64,000 nt of DNA from Saprospiraceae bacterium (GTDB lineage: Bacteria; Bacteroidota; Bacteroidia; Chitinophagales; Saprospiraceae). Below are positions 7,906-15,947 of this stretch, one piece after another. Numbering within the stretch: position 1 is the first letter of the stretch; the number at the start of each line of letters is the position of its first letter. The notes beneath the pieces are model-generated. The model did not search any database. It was not told the DNA's origin and saw only the letters and a list, made by a program, of their open reading frames with translations. The translations under genes and the position numbers were made by a program. The stretch is from positions 1 to 64,000 of the forward strand of contig JAHBTW010000023.1 of assembly GCA_019638385.1 (NCBI GenBank). Reading direction: 5' to 3'.

Positions 7906-10071
7906 ATGAAAAAACTACTGACGACCTTATTGCTTTTTTTGTTTGGAACTGTCATCTCTGTCCATGCACAAAACAGCATGGCCACTTATGCGGGCGGCAG
8001 CGGTTCGGAAATATTCAATGATGTGGTGCAGTTGTCAAACGGGCATATTTACATCATCGGGGCAGCGGATGATTTAAACTGGATTGCTGCTTCAACGCCT
8101 CGTACAGTCCTCAGCCATCCCGGCATTGCCAACAATCAGGGCAGTGGCAAATTCGCTTTTGTACTCGAATTTGACAGCCTGCTGCAACAAATTTTGCATT
8201 GTTACCATCTGCCGGCCGGCGCTGCGGAAGATTTTCGCTTCATCAAAACGAGCAATCTGCCGGGCAATCCCACCGAAGACATTTTCCTTAGCGGCAATAC
8301 CCGCGACAGCAACGACGGCGGATATTTTATCGGCAAACTCAACAACAACTTCGTGGACGGAGCGCCCACTGGCTTTTCCTGGATACACAACGTGTATGCC
8401 GTAGAAGGAGCTTATCCAAAAATATACCAGCCCTGGGATGTAGGCGGCGACGGGCGGGTGGTATTTGCCACGGGTGATTCTCACGATTACAACTGGTCGG
8501 CTATCTACCGGCTCAATCCCTCCGGGCAACGCGAACCGGTGCCCAACTGGCGCATCCATTGGAAAGCAGGAGGCGGAGAGTTTTACGGCAGCGCATTTGA
8601 TTTCCCCGGCGGCCTTACCGGTATCCTTTACAGTGGAATCGTGTTCAAGCGCGATGCCAACCGCTGCGACCTTCGATCTACCGATGCCTCCGATTACAAT
8701 CTCTGGCAAAGCGATGGCAACGGCGGCATGAAGAAGGGAAAGTGGCCGCTTGATGTGCTTTTCAACGGCCCCTGCAATCCGGGACAACCCGGCAATAGCG
8801 GCGCCGGCCCCGGTTATACCGGATACTCCCCGTCGGGCACCTTTACCTATGGCCCTTCTTCTATTGTCATAGATCGCCGAAACGGAGACATGTACATCGG
8901 CTTTAATTTCAAATCCGTATTGCCGGACGGCAACCCCGATTTTGAACCTGCCGTCCTGCGCATGAACAGTAACGGCGACCTGCTATGGTGGTCACGGTTG
9001 TATCACGAAGTGCAGCCGGGCGGCTCAATAACCAACTCCAGTCCCGACCAGTATGTGGACGCGCTCGCTATTGATTATTCCTCCGAGATGCTGGTGGTGC
9101 AGGCGCGTTGTCATGGCAACAATGTGGAAAACCTGTGGGAAGGCGACCAGATTGCCGCTAATCCCGGAGCTTCCGGTTTTCAAAACAACTTCACCGGCAG
9201 CAGCGGCAACATTCACATTTCATGGCTGGGCAAACTGCTCCTGACCAACGGCACCTTGATGCACAGCACTTATGTGGCAGAATACGCAGAGGGAACCGGA
9301 GGGCTGGGCGCCGCGCATCCCGATCCCAACCTCGACGGCTGGCCCAATCCCAATGCCGGCTGGCCCAATGTGAATACCACCCGTCTGGGAGTAAATATGC
9401 TCAAAAGCACCGCCGACGGTTCAGTAATCGTACTGGGAAAAGGACGGCGCACCATTACTACAGCCAATGCATTTCAAAAAATGGTGAAGCCCGGCAACGG
9501 CGGCCTCTCCTGCTGGAATGACTTTGTAAGGCAATATAACTCCAGCCTCTCAAAACCACTGTACAGCTCGTTGGTAGTGGGCGCCTGGGACACGCTCACA
9601 CAGCAGGGCGGCGACAATGTGCGCCTTCGGGGCATGTTCAAAACAGCACAGGGCATCATCGTCGTCGGGCAGCATACGGGTACCGGTCATGAAATGCCCG
9701 TTGCGTCTGTGCCGGCCTGGGGCAATACCAGCTACTCCGGGGAAAGTGCCGTGGCGGTTTATCATCGGGCAGCGAATATTGTCAACCCTGCCGACTCGCC
9801 GACAACCATTAGCAGCAGTCTGGCAGATAACAGTCTCAAAAACACCGTACTTTTATACCCCAACCCTACGGATGGCCTGCTTCATGTTCACATACAGACA
9901 ATGAGCGCAACTACGCCCTTTGAAGCCTTCAATAGTATGGGGCAACGGGTGCTGCGGGGTATCCTTACATTGCCCAATGGCCACATTGACCTCCGTACTT
10001 TGCCGCGCGGCACTTATTGGCTGCGGTTGGATGTTGACGGCGGAAAAGTCTTTCCGATCTTAAAGCAATGA
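7906..10071 (+). CDS. Secreted protein with T9SS type A sorting domain
   Basis: This 721-residue exported protein has a signal peptide (MKKLLTTLLLFLFGTVISVHAQ, cleavage probably after AQ at 21-22) and a C-terminal T9SS sorting domain of about 75 residues beginning near LLYPNPTDG and ending in a basic-hydrophobic tail. The body contains repeated short motifs such as LSNGHIYIIG, GRVVFATGD and GSVIVLGKG, which resemble blades of a beta-propeller or SBBP-like repeats, and many Asn/Gly/Pro loops. It should be delivered through the T9SS to the cell surface or medium. No catalytic motif was recognised. It stops one base before the convergent FAD oxidoreductase gene. Confidence 0.85.
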   Translation: MKKLLTTLLLFLFGTVISVHAQNSMATYAGGSGSEIFNDVVQLSNGHIYIIGAADDLNWIAASTPRTVLSHPGIANNQGSGKFAFVLEFDSLLQQILHCYHLPAGAAEDFRFIKTSNLPGNPTEDIFLSGNTRDSNDGGYFIGKLNNNFVDGAPTGFSWIHNVYAVEGAYPKIYQPWDVGGDGRVVFATGDSHDYNWSAIYRLNPSGQREPVPNWRIHWKAGGGEFYGSAFDFPGGLTGILYSGIVFKRDANRCDLRSTDASDYNLWQSDGNGGMKKGKWPLDVLFNGPCNPGQPGNSGAGPGYTGYSPSGTFTYGPSSIVIDRRNGDMYIGFNFKSVLPDGNPDFEPAVLRMNSNGDLLWWSRLYHEVQPGGSITNSSPDQYVDALAIDYSSEMLVVQARCHGNNVENLWEGDQIAANPGASGFQNNFTGSSGNIHISWLGKLLLTNGTLMHSTYVAEYAEGTGGLGAAHPDPNLDGWPNPNAGWPNVNTTRLGVNMLKSTADGSVIVLGKGRRTITTANAFQKMVKPGNGGLSCWNDFVRQYNSSLSKPLYSSLVVGAWDTLTQQGGDNVRLRGMFKTAQGIIVVGQHTGTGHEMPVASVPAWGNTSYSGESAVAVYHRAANIVNPADSPTTISSSLADNSLKNTVLLYPNPTDGLLHVHIQTMSATTPFEAFNSMGQRVLRGILTLPNGHIDLRTLPRGTYWLRLDVDGGKVFPILKQ

Positions 10072-10072
10072 G

Positions 10073-11128
10073 TTAGCGCCAACCAGAAAATCGCCCAATA
10101 TCCACCATCGGATCCAGTGTTGTTTTTTCTTGCAAGTAATCTGCGAAATGCCGCGCCCAAAATGGGCCGAGCGAAGCGCCTTTGGCGCCTAAGCCATTGA
10201 AAATGGCTAATTGCGCATGCTGCGGGTGCCGACCGAGCAGCGGTCGTCGGTCGCGGACAGTAGGGCGTATGGCAGCGCGATGTGCCAATACTTCAAATGG
10301 GCAGGTCAACGTACGTCGGAGGTTCTGCTCCAGCCATCCCCTACCCTGCTCGGTGGGCGCATCGGATTCAAAGCGGGAATCATAATTGGAGCCGATCCAA
10401 TAGCTGCTGTCTGCCAGCGGCACTATAAAAACCCGGTGTTTCAAAATAGTGTCAAACTGAACCCCGGCAGGAAAGCGCACGATGAAAATTTCGCCTTTAT
10501 CACCGATGAGCGGTAGAGACTGGAAAAAAGGGTTTTCCCGTGTCCAGTGTCCTTCACAAAACACCAACTGCCGGGCCTGAATATTGCCATAGCGGACCCC
10601 ATCATCTGTGAGGATCAACTTAGTATAATCTATGCTTTCCCGGAACAGGCATCCCTCTGACTCCAATACCTCCCGATATTTATTGATCAATGTTCCTACT
10701 TCCACCTGCGCGCCGCCTTTCACTGCGCCGAAGCCATGCGGCGGCACAATCCAGTCGCCATAAGCCCCCAGGCCGGCCTCATCGGAAATATAGGCGCGAT
10801 AACCGGGGTCGGCACAACGCCCCAACCAGTTGTTCTCTTCTTCTATCGAGTGCAAGGCCCGGATGATGGTGCGCTCATGATAGAGGGGAACGCCCAGTTC
10901 TGATTCTAAAGCCCGGTAAGTGCTGCGAGCAAAAGGCAACAATTCGTCTATGCGCCAGGATTTTACAAAATGCCGGCCTGTAACGGGGTTTATCAATCCG
11001 GCCGCCACGCGAGTCGCGCCACGGGGTTGAGCATCGTCTAAAACGGCTACCTTATGACCATCGGTACGCAGCAAATATGCCAGTAGGGCGCCTGCAAGTC
11101 CCTGACCGATAAGGAGATAATCCCACAT
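10073..11128 (-). CDS. FAD-dependent oxidoreductase (DAO/glycine oxidase-like)
   Basis: This 352-residue protein opens with a dinucleotide-binding motif (YLLIGQGLAGALLAYLL), then VAAGLINPVTGRHF, as in the DadA/glycine-oxidase/MnmC-C family of amine oxidases that use FAD. A C-terminal RPTVRDRRPLLG and NGLGAKGASLGP segment matches the FAD-contacting end of the fold. The substrate is unknown. I use ATG 11128 rather than the upstream TTG at 11155, because the FAD motif begins immediately after it. It lies just downstream of the Rpn nuclease gene on the same strand (spacing 32 nt) and may be transcribed with it. Confidence 0.85.
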   Translation of the reverse strand: MWDYLLIGQGLAGALLAYLLRTDGHKVAVLDDAQPRGATRVAAGLINPVTGRHFVKSWRIDELLPFARSTYRALESELGVPLYHERTIIRALHSIEEENNWLGRCADPGYRAYISDEAGLGAYGDWIVPPHGFGAVKGGAQVEVGTLINKYREVLESEGCLFRESIDYTKLILTDDGVRYGNIQARQLVFCEGHWTRENPFFQSLPLIGDKGEIFIVRFPAGVQFDTILKHRVFIVPLADSSYWIGSNYDSRFESDAPTEQGRGWLEQNLRRTLTCPFEVLAHRAAIRPTVRDRRPLLGRHPQHAQLAIFNGLGAKGASLGPFWARHFADYLQEKTTLDPMVDIGRFSGWR

Positions 11129-11160
11129 AAAAGGAATTTGAAATAACCGGGGCAAAACTG

Positions 11161-12042
11161 TTAATTGTCAAAGTGGGTCAATTCCTCTTTCCACTTTTTC
11201 ACTTCTTCCAACGCGACCTCTAAGAAATCTGCTACCTGCTCAACAGGTAACCCTGCCGTCAGCATCTTTATCCCTGCTTGCTTTTTCTTTTCTTCGTAGC
11301 TCTTTTTCTCTATTGCCTTTCCTTTTTCGATACCTTTTTCGATACCTTTTTCGATACCTTTTTCGATACCTTTCCGATAGAGGAAATCTGTTTCTACATC
11401 AAATGCTATTGGCATGTCATTTACAATTTTGAGCGTTAACTCTTGTAAGTTGCGCAGTCGGGCTAAAATTACCAACTGCTTGAGATATTTTGACAACTGG
11501 CTTGGATTCACGCAAACTTGTCGCAACTTCCTCACCAAAAAACGCAATATCGCCTCCGTTTGTTCCGCTGGAAAATGAGCTAAAATGGCTAACAATATCA
11601 CATCGGGCACCTGAGAACTCAACAACTCCTCCGCGCTCAGTTCATGCAGATTGATCAACACAAATCCTTTGAAGACCTCTTCTGAGGGGAGTTGGGTCGG
11701 CATATTCGGCGTACCTTCTCCAAGATAGATTACTATATGCCTAATAGGTCTACGCTTGCGCCGCAATGCCATCCCGTGATATTCGGCAGACCGGTACAAT
11801 AGCTCAGGATCATTTTGGGTTTGAAATTCCAAATGCAGTATAAAATCTTGGCCATCTTCTGTGAGCACCTGATAGAAAAAATCCATTTCCCGCTCCACCG
11901 TAGTTTGCATTTTTTCCTTGAGCGGGCTGTATTCTTTTATTCGAATACCCAAGCGCTCTTCCACCAACGGCATAAAGATGCTCTCTGCGTTCTCCTTAAA
12001 AATTTTGTCGTAGAGGTTTCCTTCTCCTTTTTTGTGCGACAT
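11161..12042 (-). CDS. Rpn-family recombination-promoting nuclease / PD-(D/E)XK transposase-like protein
   Basis: This 293-residue protein starts with YDKIFKENAESIFMPLVEE, typical of the Rpn/YhgA-like PD-(D/E)XK nuclease group; the core acidic motif is in REMDFFYQV and ILHLEFQTQND (about 50-80). Proteins of this group make DNA breaks that promote RecA-independent recombination, and many are multicopy. Near residues 225-245 a GIEK tetrapeptide is repeated four to five times, encoded by a perfect 12-nt tandem repeat (11321-11368), followed by a Lys-rich helix and a C-terminal helix-turn-helix-like segment. No inverted repeats or other transposition features flank it. It is probably a domesticated or selfish single gene. 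Confidence 0.85.
   Translation of the reverse strand: MSHKKGEGNLYDKIFKENAESIFMPLVEERLGIRIKEYSPLKEKMQTTVEREMDFFYQVLTEDGQDFILHLEFQTQNDPELLYRSAEYHGMALRRKRRPIRHIVIYLGEGTPNMPTQLPSEEVFKGFVLINLHELSAEELLSSQVPDVILLAILAHFPAEQTEAILRFLVRKLRQVCVNPSQLSKYLKQLVILARLRNLQELTLKIVNDMPIAFDVETDFLYRKGIEKGIEKGIEKGIEKGKAIEKKSYEEKKKQAGIKMLTAGLPVEQVADFLEVALEEVKKWKEELTHFDN
11321..11368 (-). repeat. 12-nt tandem repeat inside the Rpn gene
   Basis: Four perfect copies of cctttttcgata (plus-strand reading) encode the repeated tetrapeptide GIEK; a fifth copy (11369-11379) is degenerate. Twelve is a multiple of three, so gain or loss of units changes linker length without shifting frame. Such GIEKG linkers are common in this nuclease family. 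Confidence 0.9.
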
Positions 12043-12063
12043 ATCTGGGCGTTGTTTTTGGTT

Positions 12064-12420
12064 TTAGAGTGTGGCCAATTCCGCCTGCAACTTTTTAGTT
12101 AAACTCTTCACCACCAGATCATAAGAATGGTCAATCAACTGCCGGAGCATTGCATCGCCGAGGCTTCCTTCAAAGTCCACCGTGTTCCAGTGCTTTTTGC
12201 TCAAGTGATACCCGGGCTGCACTTCGGGATATTGTTCGCGAAGTTCCAAGGCCCATTCGGGGTCGCATTTCAGCGCTACCAAAAACTCCTCCCGATCCAA
12301 CCCTGTAATAGCAAATATCTTCCCCATGACCTTGAACACCAACGTGACCTCGTCAAATGGGAAGGTTTCTTCCACGCCCTTTTTAGAAAGGCAATACGTT
12401 TGAAATTCTTCGATATTCAT
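12064..12420 (-). CDS. MmcQ/YjbR family protein
   Basis: This 118-residue protein matches the YjbR fold (double-wing, MmcQ-like): MNIEEFQTYCLSKKGVEETF, then FKVMGKIFAI, the CDPEWALELREQYP block and a C-terminal HWNTVDFEG segment (about 79-87). The fold resembles DNA-binding domains, but the molecular function is unknown. The ATG at 12420 lies only five bases after a TATTTTTG promoter box, so a leaderless transcript is likely. It is adjacent to, but has its own promoter relative to, the downstream Rpn gene, and it is divergent from tRNA-Arg. Confidence 0.9.
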   Translation of the reverse strand: MNIEEFQTYCLSKKGVEETFPFDEVTLVFKVMGKIFAITGLDREEFLVALKCDPEWALELREQYPEVQPGYHLSKKHWNTVDFEGSLGDAMLRQLIDHSYDLVVKSLTKKLQAELATL

Positions 12421-12425
12421 ACCGC

Positions 12426-12433
12426 CAAAAATA
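12426..12433 (-). promoter_or_regulatory. -7 element of the yjbR-like gene, probably leaderless
   Basis: TATTTTTG on the minus strand matches TAnnTTTG and ends five nt before the ATG at 12420. No TTG is found 18-20 nt further upstream. The arrangement (TAnnTTTGGCGG then ATG) parallels that of the AlkA-like gene. Confidence 0.5.
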
Positions 12434-12512
12434 AAGAAACTTTCTTTTCCGGTTGCCGGTTTAACGGTAACTTTGCCGTTCTTTTCAGTATCGCCGAAAC
12501 GATCCGGCGCCA

Positions 12513-12584
12513 GGTCCCGTAGTTCAACGGATAGAATAGGAGTTTCCTAAACTCTAGATCCAGGTTCGATTCCTGGCGGGATCA
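12513..12584 (+). tRNA. tRNA-Arg (anticodon CCT)
   Basis: A complete 72-nt cloverleaf can be drawn: acceptor stem ggtcccg / cgggatc with one G-U pair, discriminator A at 12584; D-arm gttc/gaat; anticodon stem ggagt/actct around loop ttcctaa with anticodon CCT at 12546-12548; a 4-nt variable loop; and T-arm ccagg/cctgg with loop ttcgatt. CCA is not encoded. It decodes AGG codons. Confidence 0.96.
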
Positions 12585-12647
12585 CCCCTCTGCCTCACCG
12601 AAAGTAAGCAATGTTTTTAGGCACAATTTAATTTATTTCGCAGCACG

Positions 12648-13079
12648 ATGAATACAGAAAAATTAGCCGAAGACATTGTAATACTGATGATGCGCGACGA
12701 TGCTTTCAGTCAATGGATGGGCATAGAAGTGGTTGAAATAAAACCGGGTCGGTGCATTTTGCAAATGAGGGTGCGCGCCGAAATGCTCAACGGATTCGGC
12801 ATTGCGCATGGCGGTATTACTTATGCTCTGGCCGACAGCGCGCTGGCATTTGCCTCCAATTCGCACGGCCGCAAAGCCCTGTCTGTGGAAACGTCCATTT
12901 CTCATACGCTGGCCGTTCAGGAAGGCGACCTGCTCATCGCAACGGCGGAAGAGGAACATCTGGGCGAGAAAATCGCCATTTACCGAATTCTGGTACGCAA
13001 CCAATCCGGAAAAACGGTGGCCCTGTTTAAGGGAGTAGTGTATAGAACCGGCCGCGAATGGGCTACCGGTCAATCTTAA
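12648..13079 (+). CDS. paaI: PaaI-type hotdog-fold acyl-CoA thioesterase
   Basis: This 143-residue single hotdog domain has the PaaI signature: NGFGIAHGGITYALADSALAFASNS with His54 and the catalytic-type Asp63. PaaI proteins hydrolyse hydroxyphenylacetyl-CoA and related aryl-CoA thioesters in phenylacetate breakdown. No other paa genes are in the window, so the physiological substrate is uncertain. The gene follows tRNA-Arg, and its last 17 nt overlap the convergent nadC gene. Confidence 0.88.
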   Translation: MNTEKLAEDIVILMMRDDAFSQWMGIEVVEIKPGRCILQMRVRAEMLNGFGIAHGGITYALADSALAFASNSHGRKALSVETSISHTLAVQEGDLLIATAEEEHLGEKIAIYRILVRNQSGKTVALFKGVVYRTGREWATGQS

Positions 13080-13929
13080 GACTCAAATCCAAACTCACGG
13101 CGGAGTGTGTCAGCGCCCCCACGGATATGAAGTTGATCCCCGTTTGGGCAATCCTGCGCACGTTGTGGATATTGACTCCGCCGGACGCTTCGGTTTCGTA
13201 TCGGCCGTCAACAATGGCAACCGCTTCTTCCAGCAGGGGCAGTTCAAAATTATCGAACATAATGCGGTCAATCTGCCCGGCATCTAAGGTTTGATACAAC
13301 TCTACAAGGTTGCGCACTTCAATGGTGATGCCCAAATGGTCTAAGCTGTTTTCCTTTCGGTATGTATTTACGCGCTCAACGGCGAGCGCAATGCCTCCGC
13401 AGGCTTCAATGTGGTTGTCTTTGATCAGGAAGCGGTCGTATAGGCCGTTGCGATAGTTGGTACACCCGCCGAGCCGCACCGCCCATTTTTCGAGAAAGCG
13501 AATCAGCGGGGTCGTTTTCCGGGTATCAAGGATGGTAACCGGCAGGTCTTCGACCTCAAAGTGGAAGCGATTGCTGAGTGTGGCAATACCGCTCATGCGC
13601 TGCATGGTATTGAGGATTACCCGTTCGGCGCCCAACAATGCACGGGTATCGGCATACACCTCGAATGCTTTTTCGCCGGCACTTACATCTGTGCCGTCGT
13701 CAATGTGTTGGGTAAATTCGGCTTTCGGATCTACTATCTGAAAAATGCGCCGGGCTATCTCCAACCCGGCCAGAACGCCCGGTTCTTTTACCAATAAATA
13801 ACCATGACTGCGGCTGCCATCCGGAATACAGGCCAATGACGTATAGTCGCCGGCGCCGGTATCTTCTGCCAGCGCCGAAGCGATAAAGGCATCCAATTGC
13901 GCAGATACCGTTGTTGGTGTGTTGATCAT
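13063..13929 (-). CDS. nadC: Nicotinate-nucleotide diphosphorylase (carboxylating)
   Basis: This 288-residue quinolinate phosphoribosyltransferase makes nicotinate mononucleotide, CO2 and PPi from quinolinate and PRPP in de novo NAD synthesis. Family blocks are present: LNTMQRMSGIAT (106-117), DTRKTTPLIRFLEKWAV (135-151), GGCTNYRNGLYDRFLIKDNH (154-173) and the C-terminal EASGGVNIHNV. Length is normal. nadA and nadB are not adjacent; nadD is encoded 19 kb away in this window. The gene is convergent with paaI (17-nt overlap) and is the first minus-strand gene downstream of the porin-like gene. Confidence 0.96.
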   Translation of the reverse strand: MINTPTTVSAQLDAFIASALAEDTGAGDYTSLACIPDGSRSHGYLLVKEPGVLAGLEIARRIFQIVDPKAEFTQHIDDGTDVSAGEKAFEVYADTRALLGAERVILNTMQRMSGIATLSNRFHFEVEDLPVTILDTRKTTPLIRFLEKWAVRLGGCTNYRNGLYDRFLIKDNHIEACGGIALAVERVNTYRKENSLDHLGITIEVRNLVELYQTLDAGQIDRIMFDNFELPLLEEAVAIVDGRYETEASGGVNIHNVRRIAQTGINFISVGALTHSAVSLDLSLKIDR

Positions 13930-13971
13930 TATTTTAATTTATAAAAATGAGCGGCTGGTAAACGAAAGGTA

Positions 13972-14700
13972 TCAAAACAATACGCCGACACGGATGATGA
14001 TGCCGCTGACTTTTCCTTTGGAATTTTCTCTTATCGGTTCGGGCCGGTTGGGGTCGAAAACCGTCCCTTTATTTCTGGTCAGGTCGGCAAAACCGATCTG
14101 GAACCCCGCGCCGAGTACCAGCGCAGTGTTTTCGGAGATGTTGCGCTCTATTCCGCCGGTAATGCCCCAGGATAGGTTGATGGGGTTCACCTCTTTGCGG
14201 ATGTTGATTTTCTCTACCTCTTCGCCCAGGCCGTTTCCGATGGCCGTACCGCGGGCTTGAGTTTTGAAACCGAGTGTAAGGGCCGGTTCAATAAAAAACC
14301 GGTTGTAGCCGAACTCCCGCGTGCGCATTTTCAATCCAATGGGAATCTCCACGAATTGAATGCCGTATTTGAGTTTTACCATAGCGGGCAGTGTGTCAAC
14401 GCCGGGAGGCAGAATCGCGGGGTCCCAATAAATACCTGGGTTTTCGTGCAAAAGGGTTCCGCCTGCATTGAACCAAAAGCCGAGTCCGGTGGACAAAGCA
14501 TAGTTCTCCCGAAAATAGAACTCCCCCATCATGCCGAGTTTCAATCCCAGGTTTACGCCGCTGGAATTGATCTTATTGTTGTTGGTATTCATCCAATTGA
14601 AGGTGGGGCTGGCCTGGAAGCCGAAGCGAACGTCCTCTTGAGCCGCAAGGTTCAGGGCGGAAGCCATGATAAAAGCGGCGAGGATGGCAATTTTTCTCAT
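13972..14700 (-). CDS. Outer-membrane beta-barrel (porin-family) protein
   Basis: This 242-residue protein has a signal peptide (residues 1-20, MRKIAILAAFIMASALNLAA) followed by alternating hydrophobic-polar strands (FGFQASPTFNWMN, LGLKLGMMGEFYFREN, ALSTGLGFWFNAGG) and an aromatic/hydrophobic C-terminal strand ending GIIIRVGVLF. This is the pattern of the outer membrane protein beta-barrel family (PorT/OmpW-like, eight strands expected). Ligand or transport role cannot be inferred. A good promoter (TTG-N20-TAACTTTG) lies about 64 nt upstream, overlapping the 5' region of divergent gldB. Confidence 0.88.
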   Translation of the reverse strand: MRKIAILAAFIMASALNLAAQEDVRFGFQASPTFNWMNTNNNKINSSGVNLGLKLGMMGEFYFRENYALSTGLGFWFNAGGTLLHENPGIYWDPAILPPGVDTLPAMVKLKYGIQFVEIPIGLKMRTREFGYNRFFIEPALTLGFKTQARGTAIGNGLGEEVEKINIRKEVNPINLSWGITGGIERNISENTALVLGAGFQIGFADLTRNKGTVFDPNRPEPIRENSKGKVSGIIIRVGVLF

Positions 14701-14763
14701 ATCTGTACTGTTTTTTGGTGTAGAAACGCAAAGAGGCGGTAACTTCGCGCCTCAAAACGCGGG

Positions 14764-14794
14764 CAAAGTTAAAATCACTCGCGATATAGTTCAA
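14764..14794 (-). promoter_or_regulatory. Promoter of the porin-like gene
   Basis: On the minus strand TTG (14794-14792), 20 nt, then TAACTTTG (14771-14764). The predicted leader to the ATG at 14700 is about 60 nt. Confidence 0.65.
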
Positions 14795-14811
14795 TGATAG
14801 TGCTGAAAGAA

Positions 14812-15849
14812 ATGAAGAAGAGTTTAATCTGGCAGTTGTCCGCTCTTATAATACTCTTAGCGGTTGCTTGTCGAAACGATCCCCCAAAAGCCCCTGATGT
14901 ATCGGGAATAGACGTGCCTGTCAACATCCGCCGCTTCGAGAAAGAGTTGTTTGCCATAGACACGAATGATGTTGCCGGCGGGTTGGCCAGACTTGAAACT
15001 GCCTATCCGGAGTTCAGTGAAATTTTTTTTACAGATATTCTCGGTTCCAAAAACCCTGAGATCGCTCCCGAAGGTCATGAGGCATATATAAACGGTTTTT
15101 TGCGCTACCCGGCGGTGCGCGCGCTGTACGACTCCTGTATGCTCCGGTATCATGTCATGCCCGATATAGAGCGAGAATTCCAGCAAGCCTTCCGGTATTT
15201 CCGATATTACTTTCCGGATAGAGAAATTCCTGATGTCACCACTTTCTTCAGCGAGTATTCTATCGGCAACTTCATTTTCGATGAGCAATCGCTGGCTGTC
15301 GGGCTCGATTTTTTTCTCGGCGCCGAACACCCGTATGCGCTCTACAACCCCGGCAACTCCAGCTTCTCCGGCTATCTCACGCGCACTTTTACACGCGAAC
15401 ACTTGGTTTCCAAAACATTGCAACCACTCATAGAAGACATGCTCGGAGCGCCTTACGGCAACCGATTGTTGGATATGATGATTTTCAACGGCAAAAAACT
15501 CTACCTCCTCGACCTGCTGCTGCCTTACACGCCCGACAGCATCAAGCTGGAAATCACGGCGGAACAAGCGCAATGGCTGCCCGACAACCAGTTGGAAATG
15601 TGGGCTTATATCCTTCAGGAGGAATTGCTATACGCCTCCGATTGGTCGAAAATAAGAAAGTATGTCGAGTACTCCCCACACTCGCCCGGCATGCCGCCCG
15701 AAGCGCCCGGACGCACCGCCAACTGGATCGGATGGCAAATCATAAAAGCCTATATGCAGCAATTCCCGGATACAAGCCCCGAACAACTCATTGAGCTGCG
15801 CGACGCTCAGGATATACTCACCAAGAGCAAATATAAACCTCGGCGTTAG
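14812..15849 (+). CDS. gldB: Gliding motility lipoprotein GldB
   Basis: This 345-residue lipoprotein (lipobox ILLAVAC) matches GldB, required for gliding and T9SS function in Flavobacterium. Family features are the VNIRRFEKELFAID opening (about 35-48), the YYFPDREIPDVTTFFSEYS block, DFFLGAEHPYALYNP and the C-terminal GRTANWIGWQIIKAYM. The region resembles the zinc-metallopeptidase DUF2268 fold, but no intact HEXXH is visible, so catalysis is unlikely. I take ATG 14812 (MKKSLIW) over 14794 because it gives a standard signal peptide. In Flavobacterium gldC follows gldB; here the next gene is an oxygenase. Confidence 0.9.
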   Translation: MKKSLIWQLSALIILLAVACRNDPPKAPDVSGIDVPVNIRRFEKELFAIDTNDVAGGLARLETAYPEFSEIFFTDILGSKNPEIAPEGHEAYINGFLRYPAVRALYDSCMLRYHVMPDIEREFQQAFRYFRYYFPDREIPDVTTFFSEYSIGNFIFDEQSLAVGLDFFLGAEHPYALYNPGNSSFSGYLTRTFTREHLVSKTLQPLIEDMLGAPYGNRLLDMMIFNGKKLYLLDLLLPYTPDSIKLEITAEQAQWLPDNQLEMWAYILQEELLYASDWSKIRKYVEYSPHSPGMPPEAPGRTANWIGWQIIKAYMQQFPDTSPEQLIELRDAQDILTKSKYKPRR

Positions 15850-15947
15850 CGCAACTTTCGGAGGGGCAACGTTGTAATATTGTCTTTTGGTTTGGAATCA
15901 TTCACGCTTCATTTTAATCTTTCCAACTTATTATTACTCTCAACTCT

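Noticed and set aside
11321..11379. 12-nt repeats as a CRISPR or transposon end
   Set aside because: They are in frame inside a coding sequence and encode a GIEK linker typical of the nuclease family; no inverted repeats flank the gene.
11161..12042. Anti-phage defence island around the Rpn and Uma2 genes
   Set aside because: The two PD-(D/E)XK genes are 29 kb apart, surrounded by housekeeping genes, and no methyltransferase, helicase or toxin partner is present.
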